A stretch of 64,000 nt of DNA from an uncultured Bacteroides sp. (GCA_944321465.1 CALULL010000006.1:58097-122096); one strand, 5' to 3'. Positions 7,451-16,984 are shown, numbered from the stretch's first letter. Program-made: numbers and translations. Notes: generated from the letters alone by a model not told the origin.

Positions 7451-9319
7451 TTATCTGATCTCTTCCGCTCCCTTGCCCGTGCCCGGCGTGCCGGGACTGT
7501 CGAAGTGGGTACGCACGAGCCGTGCCTTGGCTTCGCCCACGATGGCGGCCAGCGCGTCGAGCGGTGCCTCGCGCACGCGCTTCACGCTCTTGAAGTGGCG
7601 CAGCAGAGCCGTCTTGCTCTTGTCGCCTATGCCCTTGATGGTGTCCAGCTCGGAGGCTACTTGCCGCTTGCTGCGTCTGTCGCGGTGGAAGGTGATGGCG
7701 TAGCGGTGCACTTCGTCCTGGATGCGTGTCAGCAGGTGGAAGAGGGGCGTGTTCTGCTTCATGCCGATGACGCGCGGCGGGAAGCCCGCCAGCAGCTCCG
7801 AGGTGCGGTGGCGGTTGTCCTTGGCCAGGCCGGCCACGGGGATGTCCAGCCCCAGCTCGTCCAGGACCTCTTTGACGGCACTCATTTGCCCTTTTCCGCC
7901 GTCGGTGATGATGAGGTCGGGCAGGGGCGAGCCTTCCTCCTGTGCGCGGCTGTAGCGTCGGCGGACGACCTCTTGCATGGAGGCGTAGTCGTCGGGTCCC
8001 TCCACGGTGCGGATGTTGTACTTCCGGTAGTCCTGCTTCGAGGGCTTTCCCTTGACGAACACCACGCAGCCCGCCACGGGGTCGGAGCCTTGTATGTTGG
8101 AGTTGTCGAAGCACTCGATGCGCAGGGGCAGGCGGTCGAGGTAGAGCTGTTGCTGTATCTCCTTCAGCAGGCGGGTGGTGCGCTGCTCGGGGTTGAGCTT
8201 CTCGGCCTGCTTCAGACGGTCGGCCTTGTACTGCTTCACGTTGAGCTGCGACAGCTCCAGCAGGGTGCGTTTGTCGCCGCGCACGGGCACGGTGAAGGTG
8301 ATGTCGGCCAGCTCCACGCCGGGGTCGAAGGGGACGATGATTTCGCGCGAGTGGCTGTGGTAGCGGGTGCGCATCTCGGCGATGCCCAGGGCCAGCAGTT
8401 CTTCTTTCGACTCGTTGAGCCGCTTCTTGTACTCGAAGGTGAAGGCTTGGTTGATGGCGCCGTTGGTGATGTGCAGGTAGTTGATGAAGGCCGACTGGCG
8501 GTCGTCGTCCTCCTCGATTGCAAAGACGTCTATGTTGTGGAGCACACTGCTCACCACTTCCGACTTCGAGCGATAGTTCTCTATGAGGAGGTATTTCTCC
8601 TTCAGCAGCTGTGCTTCCTCGAAGCGCATTTCCTCGGCCAGCTGTTGCATCTGCCGGTAGAGCGTCCGGGCTATGTCGCGGGTGTTGCCTTTGAGTATCT
8701 CCTTTATCTCGTCGATGTTCTTCTGGTAGTCCTCCAGGCTTTGCCTTCCCACGCAGGGGCCGGCACAGTTCTTGATGTGGTACTCCAGGCAGACGTTGAA
8801 CTTGCCGGCACGTATGTTCTCGGGCGTGAGGTTGAGGTTGCAGGTGCGCAAGGGGTAGAGGTGCTTGATGAGGTCGAGTACGGCGTACATGCTCTGCACG
8901 TGGCTGTAGGGGCCGAAGTAGGCAGAGCCGTCGCGGACGATGCGGCGGGTCTTGAGCACGCGCGGGAAGTACTCGTTGCGCACGCAGATGGAGGGGTAGG
9001 TCTTGTCGTCTTTCAGCAGGACGTTGTAGCGGGGCTTGTACTTCTTGATGAGGTTGTTCTCCAGTAGCAGGGCATCTTCCTCGGTCTTGACGACGATGTA
9101 GCGTATGTCGGCAATCTTGCTTACCAGCACGCGGGTCTTAGGTGACTGGTGGTCGCGGTTGAAGTAGGAGGAGACGCGGCGTTTCAGGTTCTTGGCCTTG
9201 CCCACGTAGATGATGGTTCCCTCGGAGTTGAGGTATTGGTAAATGCCGGGACTGTCGGGCAGGTTGCTCACAATGCTCTTCAGATAGTCGCTGGCGTTCA
9301 GTTCGGGTATGTTGCTCAT
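7451..9319 (-). CDS. uvrC: Excinuclease ABC subunit C
   Basis: The 622-residue protein makes both incisions in nucleotide excision repair. The GIY-YIG nuclease is at the start (GIYQYLNSEG then IIYVGKAKNLKRR), followed by a cysteine cluster (CNLNLTPENI, CAGPC), a UVR domain (EEMRFEEAQLLKEKY), the RNase H-like nuclease (ECFDNSNIQGSDPV, ITDGGKGQ) and a C-terminal helix-hairpin-helix (IKGIGDKSKTALL). The longest frame would add 29 low-quality residues. The ATG at 9319 gives the family-like start MSNIPELNASDYL. It lies 95 bases downstream of apt and may be read with it. Confidence 0.97.
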   Translation of the reverse strand: MSNIPELNASDYLKSIVSNLPDSPGIYQYLNSEGTIIYVGKAKNLKRRVSSYFNRDHQSPKTRVLVSKIADIRYIVVKTEEDALLLENNLIKKYKPRYNVLLKDDKTYPSICVRNEYFPRVLKTRRIVRDGSAYFGPYSHVQSMYAVLDLIKHLYPLRTCNLNLTPENIRAGKFNVCLEYHIKNCAGPCVGRQSLEDYQKNIDEIKEILKGNTRDIARTLYRQMQQLAEEMRFEEAQLLKEKYLLIENYRSKSEVVSSVLHNIDVFAIEEDDDRQSAFINYLHITNGAINQAFTFEYKKRLNESKEELLALGIAEMRTRYHSHSREIIVPFDPGVELADITFTVPVRGDKRTLLELSQLNVKQYKADRLKQAEKLNPEQRTTRLLKEIQQQLYLDRLPLRIECFDNSNIQGSDPVAGCVVFVKGKPSKQDYRKYNIRTVEGPDDYASMQEVVRRRYSRAQEEGSPLPDLIITDGGKGQMSAVKEVLDELGLDIPVAGLAKDNRHRTSELLAGFPPRVIGMKQNTPLFHLLTRIQDEVHRYAITFHRDRRSKRQVASELDTIKGIGDKSKTALLRHFKSVKRVREAPLDALAAIVGEAKARLVRTHFDSPGTPGTGKGAEEIR

Positions 9320-9414
9320 TTGTGGTGCGGAATGGTGGGGTGGACGATGGCGGAGGGAAGCGGACGCGTTGCCGCCGCTCTTCCCCTCCGCCCGATGGGG
9401 ATGCAAGGCTGGGC

Positions 9415-9939
9415 CTACAGGGCAAGCACGGTCTGCACGTCGGTGTCGGGGGCAAACGCGTCGCGGCCTTTCAGCTCCTTCAGCTCGACGATGAAGTTGA
9501 CGAACACCTTGCGCGGGTGAGCCTGTCCCACCAGCTTGCAGGCGGCGGCCATAGTTCCTCCTGTGGCCAGCAGGTCGTCGTGCAGCAGCACCACGTCGTC
9601 GCTGCTTATGGCATCGCGGTGCATCTGTATGGTGTCCGTGCCATACTCCTTGGCGTAGCTCTCCTCGATGGTGTCGGCAGGCAGCTTGCCGGGCTTGCGT
9701 ATGGGCACGAAGCCCGCTCCCAGGCGGCTGGCCAGTATGCCTCCCATGATGAAGCCTCTCGACTCGATGCCTACGACCTTGGTTATTCCCTTGTCCTTGT
9801 ACATGTCGTAGAGAATGTCCGACAGCTCGCGCAGAGCGTCCTTGTCCTTCAGCAGCGTGCTGATGTCGTAGAACAGTATCCCCGGAATGGGGAAGTCGGG
9901 TACTTCTCTAATACTGCTTCTAAGCGTTTTTTTACTCAT
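9415..9939 (-). CDS. apt: Adenine phosphoribosyltransferase
   Basis: The 174-residue protein has the APRT N-terminal IREVPDFPIPGILFYDIS and the PRPP-binding loop VVLLHDDLLATGGTM (usual form DDLLATGGT). It converts adenine and PRPP to AMP. An upstream in-frame TTG at 9945 would add two residues, but ATG at 9939 is the better start. The gene lies 56 bases after mnmG in the same direction. Confidence 0.97.
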   Translation of the reverse strand: MSKKTLRSSIREVPDFPIPGILFYDISTLLKDKDALRELSDILYDMYKDKGITKVVGIESRGFIMGGILASRLGAGFVPIRKPGKLPADTIEESYAKEYGTDTIQMHRDAISSDDVVLLHDDLLATGGTMAAACKLVGQAHPRKVFVNFIVELKELKGRDAFAPDTDVQTVLAL

Positions 9940-9995
9940 TATCAATGTGTTTTAGGTTTTAATGAAATCTTTTGTTTCACGTGGAACGGGGGTGC

Positions 9996-11870
9996 CTACC
10001 TGCCCGAGAGCAGGAGCAGCACGTTGATGTCGCTGGGCGACACTCCCGGTATGCGGCTGGCCTGGGCTATCGTCTCGGGGTCTATCCGGGCGAGCTTCTG
10101 GCGTGCTTCTGTGGAGAGCGACTGGATGGCGTTGTAGTCGAAGCGGCCTTTGAGCTTGATGCTCTCCAGGCGTTGCAGCTTGTCGGCGATGAGGCGTTCG
10201 CGCCCGATGTAGCCTGCGTACTTGATGAGGATTTCGGCGGCTTCGAGCGTTTCCTCCCGGCGGTTGTCTATCTTGTCGGTGAGGGCGCGCAGGGCGGGAA
10301 TATGTGCCATCATGTCGGCGAGTGTCACCTGCGGGCGGCTCAGCAGCTCGATGAGCTTGCATCCATGTCTTAGGGGCGTTGTGCCCAAGCTTTCGAGCAC
10401 GCTGTTGATGCGTGTGGGCTTCACGGAGTAGTCGTGTGCAAACTCTACGATGGCCTGCACCTGTTCGCGCTTGGTGCACATCAGCTCGTGGCGGTGCGCG
10501 GAGGCAAGCCCCAGTCGGTAGGCTCGTTCGGTGAGCCGCATGTCTGCGTCGTCCATGCGCAGCAGAATGCGATACTCCGCGCGGGAGGTGAACATCCTGT
10601 ACGGCTCGTCTACTCCCTTCGTCACCAGGTCGTCTATCAGCACCCCGATGTATGCCTCGTCGCGTCCCAGGGTGAAAGGCTCGCCTCTGTGGCAGTTCAG
10701 GTGTGCGTTGATGCCTGCGACGATGCCTTGTCCGGCGGCCTCTTCGTAGCCCGTGGTGCCGTTCACTTGTCCTGCCAGGAAGAGGTTCTTCACCCGCTTG
10801 GTCTCCAGCGTGTGCTTCAGTTGGGTGGGGTCGAAGTAATCGTACTCGATGGCGTATCCCGGCCGGTAGGCAACCACGTCGCGGAAAGCGGGGATGCGTT
10901 TCAGGGCTTCCAGCTGGATGTCTATGGGCAGGGAGGAAGAGAAGCCGTTGAGGTAGAACTCCTGTGTGTTTTCGCCCTCGGGCTCCAGGAACAGCTGGTG
11001 CTGCTCCTTGTCGGGGAAGGTGACAATCTTGGTCTCTATGCTGGGGCAATAGCGTGGCCCTATGCTTTGTATCTGTCCGTTGTAGAGGGGGGACTCGGAC
11101 AGACCTTGTTGCAACACCTGGTGTACGTCGGGGTTGGTGAAGCAGGTCCAGCAAGGCAGTTGCTTGAGCTGGTGCGGGGGTAGGTCGAGAAACGAGAACT
11201 TGTGGAAGTCCTGTTCGCCGGGCTGTATTTCCATGTCCTCAAAGTGTACGCTGCGTCCGTCGATGCGTACCGGCGTGCCTGTCTTCATGCGCCCGCACTC
11301 GATGCCCAGGGCGGTAATGCTCTCGGTGAGACGGTAGGAAGCCGGTTCGGCCATACGCCCTCCGGGCACCATCTTGCGCCCTATGTGCATCAGGCCGTTG
11401 AGGAATGTCCCGGCGGTGACGACCACGCACCGTGCGCGGAACGTCACGCCCCACACCGTGCGCACGCCGGTCACCTCGCCGTCGTGTGTCAGCAGTTCGT
11501 CCACGGTGTCCTGCCACACGTGCAGGCGGGGAAGGCTGTCGAGCACCTCGCGCCAGGTCCAGATGAATTTACCACGGTCGCACTGTGCCCTCGGGCTCCA
11601 CATGGCCGGGCCTTTCGAGCGGTTCAGCAGGCGAAACTGTATGGCGGTCTTGTCCGTCACGATGCCTGTGTGTCCGCCCAGGGCATCTATCTCGCGCACG
11701 ATTTGTCCCTTGGCGATGCCGCCTATGGCAGGGTTGCAGCTCATTTGGGCCACCTTGTTCATGTCCATCGTTATGAGGCAGGTCTTCGAGCCAAGGGTGG
11801 CTGCCGCAGCGGCGGCTTCGCAGCCCGCGTGTCCGGCACCTATCACTATCACGTCGTAGTCAAACTCCAT
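9996..11870 (-). CDS. mnmG: tRNA uridine-5-carboxymethylaminomethyl modification enzyme
   Basis: The 624-residue protein has the FAD-binding [14 protein letters not shown] at the N-terminus, the MnmG signatures [12 protein letters not shown] and [10 protein letters not shown], and [16 protein letters not shown] in the middle. The C-terminal helical domain binds MnmE and tRNA ([10 protein letters not shown]). With MnmE it makes the cmnm5 group on the wobble uridine of several tRNAs. A minus-strand -7 box lies 42 bases upstream. It is divergent from the outer-membrane protein gene. Confidence 0.98.
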   Translation of the reverse strand: MEFDYDVIVIGAGHAGCEAAAAAATLGSKTCLITMDMNKVAQMSCNPAIGGIAKGQIVREIDALGGHTGIVTDKTAIQFRLLNRSKGPAMWSPRAQCDRGKFIWTWREVLDSLPRLHVWQDTVDELLTHDGEVTGVRTVWGVTFRARCVVVTAGTFLNGLMHIGRKMVPGGRMAEPASYRLTESITALGIECGRMKTGTPVRIDGRSVHFEDMEIQPGEQDFHKFSFLDLPPHQLKQLPCWTCFTNPDVHQVLQQGLSESPLYNGQIQSIGPRYCPSIETKIVTFPDKEQHQLFLEPEGENTQEFYLNGFSSSLPIDIQLEALKRIPAFRDVVAYRPGYAIEYDYFDPTQLKHTLETKRVKNLFLAGQVNGTTGYEEAAGQGIVAGINAHLNCHRGEPFTLGRDEAYIGVLIDDLVTKGVDEPYRMFTSRAEYRILLRMDDADMRLTERAYRLGLASAHRHELMCTKREQVQAIVEFAHDYSVKPTRINSVLESLGTTPLRHGCKLIELLSRPQVTLADMMAHIPALRALTDKIDNRREETLEAAEILIKYAGYIGRERLIADKLQRLESIKLKGRFDYNAIQSLSTEARQKLARIDPETIAQASRIPGVSPSDINVLLLLSGR

Positions 11871-11911
11871 ATGTCTATCTTCTTGTCTTTCCGTTTGTCG
11901 GTAAACCGTGG

Positions 11912-11919
11912 CAAAGTTA
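11912..11919 (-). promoter_or_regulatory. -7 box for mnmG
   Basis: TAACTTTG on the minus strand matches the -7 consensus and lies 42 bases before the mnmG start. A TTG is present only 12 bases upstream of it, which is too close, so the -33 element is uncertain. Confidence 0.5.
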
Positions 11920-11977
11920 CGAAAACTTTGGCAACGGAGGCTCGTTGTCCCGTCCTAAGTTGCTGGCCGGGCAGTCC

Positions 11978-12011
11978 TTTGCCAACTACTGTTAAGACTT
12001 CTTTATCTTTG
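11978..12011 (+). promoter_or_regulatory. Promoter for the outer-membrane protein gene
   Basis: TTTG (11978-11981) is followed after 22 bases by TATCTTTG (12004-12011). The spacing is slightly long for this promoter class. The start codon at 12096 lies 84 bases downstream. Confidence 0.5.
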
Positions 12012-12095
12012 CAAGAAGGGCGGTCGGCGGTATGGCCTTCTGCCTCCGATTGGTGATATTTGTCTTGCCTTCCTGTCACAGGAGACGGGAGGCAG

Positions 12096-13007
12096 ATGCC
12101 TATGATACGTTCTCGCTTTCGTTTCGTTTGCCTGTTGGCCGTTTGTCTGGCCGGTGTGTTCGTGCCGTTCTGTGTCTCGGCTCAGGAGGAGGGGTTGCGG
12201 CTTCCGGCCGATACGCCCTCGGTGCGCGTGCCTCCGATTTTCCCCTCTGCGCCTTTCTCTGTTGCCCCGATGTCCTACGGTTTTTCTCCGCAGCCCGTGG
12301 AAGTGCAGTCTGCCGGGTCGCGTTTCCGTGCGCCCCAGCTGCCTGTTGTCCCGTTCCACCGCACGCAGGCTCCCTATCTGCGCGGCTCTTATGCCACAGG
12401 CGGAGTCCTTCGTGCGTTGCCTCGCGGTGCGTTCTATGCCCGGGGTCGACAAGAGGTGATGCCCATGTGGGGGCGTGTCAACGAGGCGGCGGTGGGCTAT
12501 GCCCATCGGTTCAACCAGCGTCTGATGCTTCAGGCCGAGGTCTACGCCACCCAGGTGGGGCTGGCGCGATTTGCCGGGCAGTCGTTTGGCGCGGCGGGCA
12601 ATCTGGTCTACTGCGCAGCCGACCGCCTGTCGTTCCGGGCCTTCGGCAGTGTGGACGGCGGCATGGCACCCGGCTTGCGCAGCTACCACTACGGAGCGTC
12701 GCTGTCGGTCGACATGGGCGAACGCTTCGGGCTGGAGCTTGGCGTGCGTCGCTACTACGACCCGCTGAGCGGGCGGTGGGAGACGCTGCCCATCGTCGTG
12801 CCCTATTACAAGTGGGGCAAGGGTGCTTTGGGCTTCGACGTGGGCGGCATTCTCTACCAGCTGCTCGATGGACTGATACGGGACAGTCGCGGCGGCGGCA
12901 GGCGTTTCGATGCCTTGCCCGTGGGTGGCGGACGGGAGGGCGGAAGCTACACGCCTCCTGCCGGTCCCCGGTTGCCCGACGGTGGCGTGTGGCGGAGGGT
13001 GGAGTGA
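12096..13007 (+). CDS. Predicted outer-membrane beta-barrel protein, unknown function
   Basis: The 303-residue protein has a signal peptide (MIRSRFRFVCLLAVCLAGVF, probable cleavage at VSA|QEE) and then a proline-rich stretch. From about residue 120 it shows short alternating strands with aromatic ends (EAAVGYAHRFNQRLMLQAEV, LSFRAFGSVDGG), as in small porin-like barrels. The tail is Gly/Arg/Pro-rich. ATG at 12096 is chosen because GGAGACGGGAGG precedes it; the ATG at 12102 is also possible, and the longer frame from 12060 uses TTG. I do not recognise a named family. Confidence 0.7.
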   Translation: MPMIRSRFRFVCLLAVCLAGVFVPFCVSAQEEGLRLPADTPSVRVPPIFPSAPFSVAPMSYGFSPQPVEVQSAGSRFRAPQLPVVPFHRTQAPYLRGSYATGGVLRALPRGAFYARGRQEVMPMWGRVNEAAVGYAHRFNQRLMLQAEVYATQVGLARFAGQSFGAAGNLVYCAADRLSFRAFGSVDGGMAPGLRSYHYGASLSVDMGERFGLELGVRRYYDPLSGRWETLPIVVPYYKWGKGALGFDVGGILYQLLDGLIRDSRGGGRRFDALPVGGGREGGSYTPPAGPRLPDGGVWRRVE

Positions 13008-13226
13008 ACGCCCTTCGGTGTTAAGGGTTTTTAACGCTGAGAATGGCGTAATCCGGCCCTCTGTGCGGAGTCCCCGGAATTTTTCAAACGCAGAATGCTC
13101 ATTTTGTTGTAAATCAGTCTTGTGGGCGAAAACACCTCTTCTGAAATAGCGAAACCTGCCGTCCGGCCCTATGTCCGGTCTCCAAAATAAGCGGTACGCC
13201 GTGCCCCGAGTGTGGAAAGTAATGGT

Positions 13227-13234
13227 TACTTTTG
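13227..13234 (+). promoter_or_regulatory. -7 box upstream of the SpmAB gene
   Basis: TACTTTTG fits TAnnTTTG. If used, the transcript has a leader of about 290 bases that contains array C before the start codon at 13532. No clear -33 box is seen. Confidence 0.4.
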
Positions 13235-13300
13235 CAGCATGGCCGAGCTTCCGCCCGTGGCACCCCGATGCGGCGGGCGGGGCTTGGGAAGGCACGGGCG

Positions 13301-13388
13301 GGAGCGCACCTGTGCCCGCCGGGGAGCACACCTGTGCGGGCAAGGGGGCACGCCTGTGCTGCCGACCGGGCGCAGGTCTGCTCTCGCG
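13301..13388. repeat. 22-bp palindromic tandem array C (4 units)
   Basis: Four units of 22 bp start at 13301, 13323, 13345 and 13367. The cores are GCGCACCTGTGCCC, GCACACCTGTGCGG, GGCACGCCTGTGCTG and the inverted-centre form GGGCGCAGGTCTGC. They lie between a -7 box and the SpmAB start, so they may be transcribed. The rest of 13008-13531 is GC-rich and holds no convincing gene. Confidence 0.85.
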
Positions 13389-13531
13389 GCGGTTCTTCGG
13401 GACCCTCCGGCGGGGCGACCGGCGGAGGAGCGGGGCTGTCCGTGCACGGGCCGCGTCGTGCCGTGGTGACGATAATCATTCTGCCGGTCCGTCCCCCTCG
13501 GGGTGCGGGCGGCGACAATCTATACATACCT

Positions 13532-14764
13532 ATGGTACTAAACTACATCTGGGTGGCCTTCTTCGTGGTGGCCTTCGTGGTGGCGGCGGGACGGCTGCTG
13601 CTGACGGGTGACACGGGCATCTTCACGGAGATAGTCAACGCCACCTTCGACTCGTCCAAGAGTGCGTTCGAGATTGCGCTGGGGCTGACGGGCGTGCTGG
13701 CCCTGTGGCTCGGCATCATGAAGATAGGCGAGCGCAGCGGCATGATAGGTGCCCTGTCGCGCTGGCTCAGCCCGCTGTTCTGCCGCCTGTTCCCCGACAT
13801 ACCCAAGGGGCACCCGGCCTTCGGTTCCATCTTTATGAACTTCTCGGCCAACATGTTGGGGCTGGACAATGCCGCCACGCCTATGGGCCTGAAGGCCATG
13901 AAGGAGCTGCAAGAGCTGAACCCCCGGAAGGACACGGCCACCAATCCCATGATAATGTTCCTCGTCATCAATACCTCGGGGCTGGTGCTCATACCGGTGA
14001 GCATCATGATGTACCGGGCGCAGATGGGGGCGGCCCAGCCCACGGACATCTTCATTCCCACGCTTGTGTCCACCACCGTGTCGACGGCTGTGGGCATCGC
14101 GGTAGTGGCTCTGACGCAGCGCATCAACCTCCTCTGCCGCCCGGTCCTGTTGCTGGCTGGTGGCGTGGCGTTGTTCTTCGCCGGGCTGGTGACGCTGTTT
14201 GTCTGCGTGGGCCGTGGAGCGATGGGCGAGTATTCTACGCTGGCGGCCAACGTCATCCTGTTCTCCATCATCCTGCTCTTCATCCTGTGGGGAGTGCGCC
14301 GCCGGGTCAACGTCTACGATGCCTTTATTGAGGGAGCCAAGGAGGGGTTCTCCACCGCTGTGCGCATCATTCCCTATCTGGTGGCCTTCCTGGTGGGCAT
14401 CGGCGTGTTCCGTGCCTCGGGTGCTATGGACCTGCTGGTGGGGGGCATCGGCTGGCTGGTGGGACAGCTGGGCGTGGACACCACGTTTGTGGGCGCACTG
14501 CCCACGGCACTGATGAAGTCGCTGAGCGGCGCGGCGGCCAACGGCCTGATGATAGACACCATGCAACAGTACGGTGCCGACTCGCTGGTGGGCCGCATGT
14601 GCTGCGTGGCCCGTGGGGCATCGGACACGACGTTCTACATCCTGGCCGTCTACTTCGGCAGCGTGGGGGTGACCCGCACGCGCAACGCTGTGGCCTGTGG
14701 CCTGGCGGCCGACCTGGCCGGGGTGGTGGCGGCGATAGCCGTGAGTTATTTGTTTTTCACCTGA
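13532..14764 (+). CDS. SpmA-SpmB fusion (nucleoside recognition domain membrane protein)
   Basis: The 410-residue integral membrane protein has two Gate/nucleoside-recognition halves. The first, SpmA-like, has ALWLGIMKIGERSGM, FSANMLGLDNAATPMG and NTSGLVLIPVS. The second, SpmB-like, has FIEGAKEGFSTAVRIIPYLV and ARGASDTTFYILAVYFGSV. In spore-formers SpmA and SpmB act in spore core dehydration. This non-sporulating lineage carries the fused form with unknown function. The longer frame from 13232 adds 100 GC-rich residues that span the repeat array, so the ATG at 13532 (MVLNYIWVAFF) is preferred. Confidence 0.9.
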   Translation: MVLNYIWVAFFVVAFVVAAGRLLLTGDTGIFTEIVNATFDSSKSAFEIALGLTGVLALWLGIMKIGERSGMIGALSRWLSPLFCRLFPDIPKGHPAFGSIFMNFSANMLGLDNAATPMGLKAMKELQELNPRKDTATNPMIMFLVINTSGLVLIPVSIMMYRAQMGAAQPTDIFIPTLVSTTVSTAVGIAVVALTQRINLLCRPVLLLAGGVALFFAGLVTLFVCVGRGAMGEYSTLAANVILFSIILLFILWGVRRRVNVYDAFIEGAKEGFSTAVRIIPYLVAFLVGIGVFRASGAMDLLVGGIGWLVGQLGVDTTFVGALPTALMKSLSGAAANGLMIDTMQQYGADSLVGRMCCVARGASDTTFYILAVYFGSVGVTRTRNAVACGLAADLAGVVAAIAVSYLFFT

Positions 14765-14857
14765 TATGCGTGCCGCCCGTCGTCCCGGCGCAGGAGGGAA
14801 GGACCCCCTGAGGGCGGACGGCAGCGGCGGCGCGACGCGAACTAAAAACACAACCGC

Positions 14858-15289
14858 ATGATAACATTCCAGACCGAGGGCATCGACATGCCCTCCATAG
14901 ACCAGCAGCGGGTGGCGGCGTGGATACGCGCCGTGGCCGCCTCGTATGGCAAGCGGGTGGGGGAGATTGCCTACATCTTCTGCTCGGACGAGCGGATACT
15001 GGAGGTGAACCGCCAGTACCTGCAACACGACTACTACACGGACATCATCACCTTTGACTACTGCCGGGGCAACCGCCTGGACGGCGACCTCGTCATAAGC
15101 CTCGACACCGTGCGCAGCAATGCCCGGCAGTTGGGCACGGACTACGACACGGAGCTGCACCGCGTCATCGTCCACGGTGTGCTCCACCTCTGCGGCATCA
15201 ACGACAAAGGTCCCGGCGAGCGCGAGCTGATGGAGGCCGCCGAGAACCGCGCCCTCGCCCTGAGGGCACAAATCCCCGCGCAGCCATGA
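14858..15289 (+). CDS. ybeY: Endoribonuclease YbeY (rRNA maturation factor)
   Basis: The 143-residue protein has the UPF0054 signature. ILEVNRQYLQHDYYTDIITFD precedes GDLVISLDTV and the metal site HGVLHLCGIND. The last ligand position is Asp where enterobacterial YbeY has His, a change I recall as usual in Bacteroidetes. Known role: 16S rRNA 3' end processing and ribosome quality control. Its stop overlaps the next ATG (ATGA), so it is translationally coupled to the AlkD-like gene. Confidence 0.95.
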   Translation: MITFQTEGIDMPSIDQQRVAAWIRAVAASYGKRVGEIAYIFCSDERILEVNRQYLQHDYYTDIITFDYCRGNRLDGDLVISLDTVRSNARQLGTDYDTELHRVIVHGVLHLCGINDKGPGERELMEAAENRALALRAQIPAQP

Positions 15290-16044
15290 GCACCGCCGTA
15301 CCTCTCGCTCCGGCCCCCGCCGACTGCGCCGTGCGGGCAGCCGCCATCGAGGACGAGCTGCGTGCACTGTCCGACCCCGTGAAGCGCGACTTCCTGCCCC
15401 GTTTCTTCAAGACCGGTCCGGGGCAGTACGGCGAGGGCGACCGCTTCCTGGGCGTTGTCGTGCCGCACGTGCGCCGCGTGGCCAAGGCCCACCGCGACGA
15501 GCCGCAGGGCGTGGTCGGCCAGCTGCTGCAAAGCCCCTGGCACGAGTGCCGCCTCTGCGCCCTGCTCATGCTGGTGGAGCGTTACGCCCGCGCCGACAGC
15601 GACACCCGCGCCGCCATCTACGCCTTCTACCTGTCGCACACCGGGGGCATCAACAACTGGGACCTTGTGGACCTCTCGGCTCCCTACATCGTGGGCCGCC
15701 ACCTGCTCGACCGTCCTCGTGCCGACCTCTACCGTCTGGCCGACAGCCCCGTGTTGTGGGAGCAGCGCATCGCCGTGGTCGCCACCCTTATGCTGATACG
15801 CCACGGCCAGTACGCCGACACCCTTGCCTTGGCCGAACGCTTGCTGCACCACCCCCACGACCTCATGCACAAGGCTGTGGGGTGGACCCTCCGCGAGGTG
15901 GGCAAGCGCGACAAGCCGCAGCTCGTGGCTTTCCTCGCGCGCCACGCCGCCCACATGCCCCGCACCGCGCTGCGCTACGCCGTCGAGCGTCTGCCCGAGG
16001 ACGAGCGGTGCGCGTTTATGAAGATGGGGCGGGGGAGGCGGTGA
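15286..16044 (+). CDS. DNA alkylation repair protein (AlkD-like)
   Basis: The 252-residue protein is built of HEAT-like helical repeats and carries the AlkD family segments NNWDLVDLSAPYIVG, WEQRIAVVATLMLIR and HDLMHKAVGWTLREVGKRD. Family members excise N3- and N7-alkylated purines without base flipping. ATGA overlap with ybeY shows one operon. The last 22 codons and the stop are repeated 3 kb downstream (19026-19094), on the far side of the restriction-modification block. This gene keeps an intact 3' end. Confidence 0.92.
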   Translation: MSTAVPLAPAPADCAVRAAAIEDELRALSDPVKRDFLPRFFKTGPGQYGEGDRFLGVVVPHVRRVAKAHRDEPQGVVGQLLQSPWHECRLCALLMLVERYARADSDTRAAIYAFYLSHTGGINNWDLVDLSAPYIVGRHLLDRPRADLYRLADSPVLWEQRIAVVATLMLIRHGQYADTLALAERLLHHPHDLMHKAVGWTLREVGKRDKPQLVAFLARHAAHMPRTALRYAVERLPEDERCAFMKMGRGRR

Positions 16045-16046
16045 GG
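15978..16046 (+). repeat. Left copy of the 69-bp direct repeat flanking the R-M block
   Basis: The segment encodes the last residues of the AlkD-like protein (VERLPEDERCAF...) plus the stop codon. It matches 19026-19094 at 65 of 69 positions by eye; the differences are one transition at 16009 and three changes in the G-rich end. Confidence 0.95.
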
Positions 16047-16068
16047 AACGTTTTGAGGCACGGTGTGC

Positions 16069-16097
16069 TTGCTGCACGGCAAATATCACTAACTTTG
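16069..16097 (+). promoter_or_regulatory. Promoter of the first R-M island gene
   Basis: TTG (16069-16071) is followed after 18 bases by TAACTTTG (16090-16097). The ATG at 16146 is 48 bases downstream. Confidence 0.6.
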
Positions 16098-16145
16098 CCT
16101 CTGCATAATATTCGATTGGAGAAAACAGGATTAAAAAGAGTTCGT

Positions 16146-16925
16146 ATGACCATAGAAAATGAGAAAGCGATACGCGCTTTGGTGAGCGGCTACGTTGAAG
16201 CCTACGCGTCGGCCTTCTCGGACCGCCACCTTGCCGAGGTGGACGACGAAGAGGGCACAATCAACATGAAAATACACAATGTCTTTATAGCGGCTTTGGG
16301 AGCGGACATACAGTATTATTCCGCCCTTGCCCGTTCGTTGGACAGCTCGTTGGGCAATCTGTTGGAAAAGATGGCCATCAAGATAGCCTCCTTGCACTAC
16401 GAGGTGAGGCAGCATGTAGAGGGAGTCATCTACAGGGCGCAGACCGAGTATATAGCAGACTTGCTCGAAGAGTACAAACGCCATGCCCGCAAGCCGGTTG
16501 CGGACGACTACAAAGGGATAGTGGACCGCAGGGGAGGCGGCGACATCTCGAAACGGCACGAGAGCGACTACTACCTTATAGATAAGGAAGAAGGCTTGCA
16601 CTATCTTATAGAGCTGAAAATCGGCGGAGACCTGGACAACAAGAAGGCTCGTTCGGAAAAGGAGGCACTGCTGGAGCAGTACTGCATACTGGTGAACGAG
16701 CTTGGCGACGAGTCCAAGGTAAAGATACGCTTTGCAACCGCATACAACCGCTACGGCGAGGGCCGACCCTGGAAACAGGGGCGCGTGCTCCAGTTCTTCT
16801 CGGAGGAAGAGTTGCTCATCAGCAGTGCCTTCTGGAACATGGTCTGCAAGTCGGAGCGCGGATACGAGATAGTGCTGGACGAGTACAGACGCAATGCGCA
16901 TCTGTTGGTGGATTGTTGGTTGTGA
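16146..16925 (+). CDS. PD-(D/E)XK-like nuclease, probable type II restriction endonuclease
   Basis: The 259-residue protein does not match a family I can name. Around residues 140-185 it shows an acidic residue (RHESDYYLIDKEEG) followed by YLIELKIGGDLDNKKA. This is a D...E-x-K arrangement on a beta-strand, as in PD-(D/E)XK nucleases. The position next to a restriction enzyme and a methyltransferase supports a nuclease role. The longest open frame reaches back to 15546, inside alkD; the ATG at 16146 follows a promoter and gives a natural start (MTIENEKAIRAL). It could be a second restriction enzyme or an accessory nuclease of the same system. Confidence 0.6.
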   Translation: MTIENEKAIRALVSGYVEAYASAFSDRHLAEVDDEEGTINMKIHNVFIAALGADIQYYSALARSLDSSLGNLLEKMAIKIASLHYEVRQHVEGVIYRAQTEYIADLLEEYKRHARKPVADDYKGIVDRRGGGDISKRHESDYYLIDKEEGLHYLIELKIGGDLDNKKARSEKEALLEQYCILVNELGDESKVKIRFATAYNRYGEGRPWKQGRVLQFFSEEELLISSAFWNMVCKSERGYEIVLDEYRRNAHLLVDCWL

Positions 16926-16984
16926 AGGTGATGTCGCATAGCGTTTTTGTCGAGGCAACGGGCTGCCTTTGCCGGAAAAAGACG

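Noticed and set aside
12003-13343. Minus-strand frame of 446 codons opposite the outer-membrane protein
   Set aside because: Arg/His/Pro-rich shadow without a start signal; the plus strand has a signal peptide and a promoter.
13232-13531. N-terminal extension of SpmAB across array C
   Set aside because: The residues are repeat-derived Gly/Arg/Cys-rich sequence, and the family start fits the ATG at 13532.
15546-16145. N-terminal extension of the first R-M nuclease into the alkD gene
   Set aside because: The extra 200 residues are an out-of-frame reading of alkD. A promoter and a natural ATG lie at 16069-16148.
16146-16925. Assignment of the first island nuclease to the TdeIII or ApaLI restriction families
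   Set aside because: The strands I remember around their active sites do not match the IELKIGGDLDNKK region, so no family name is given.
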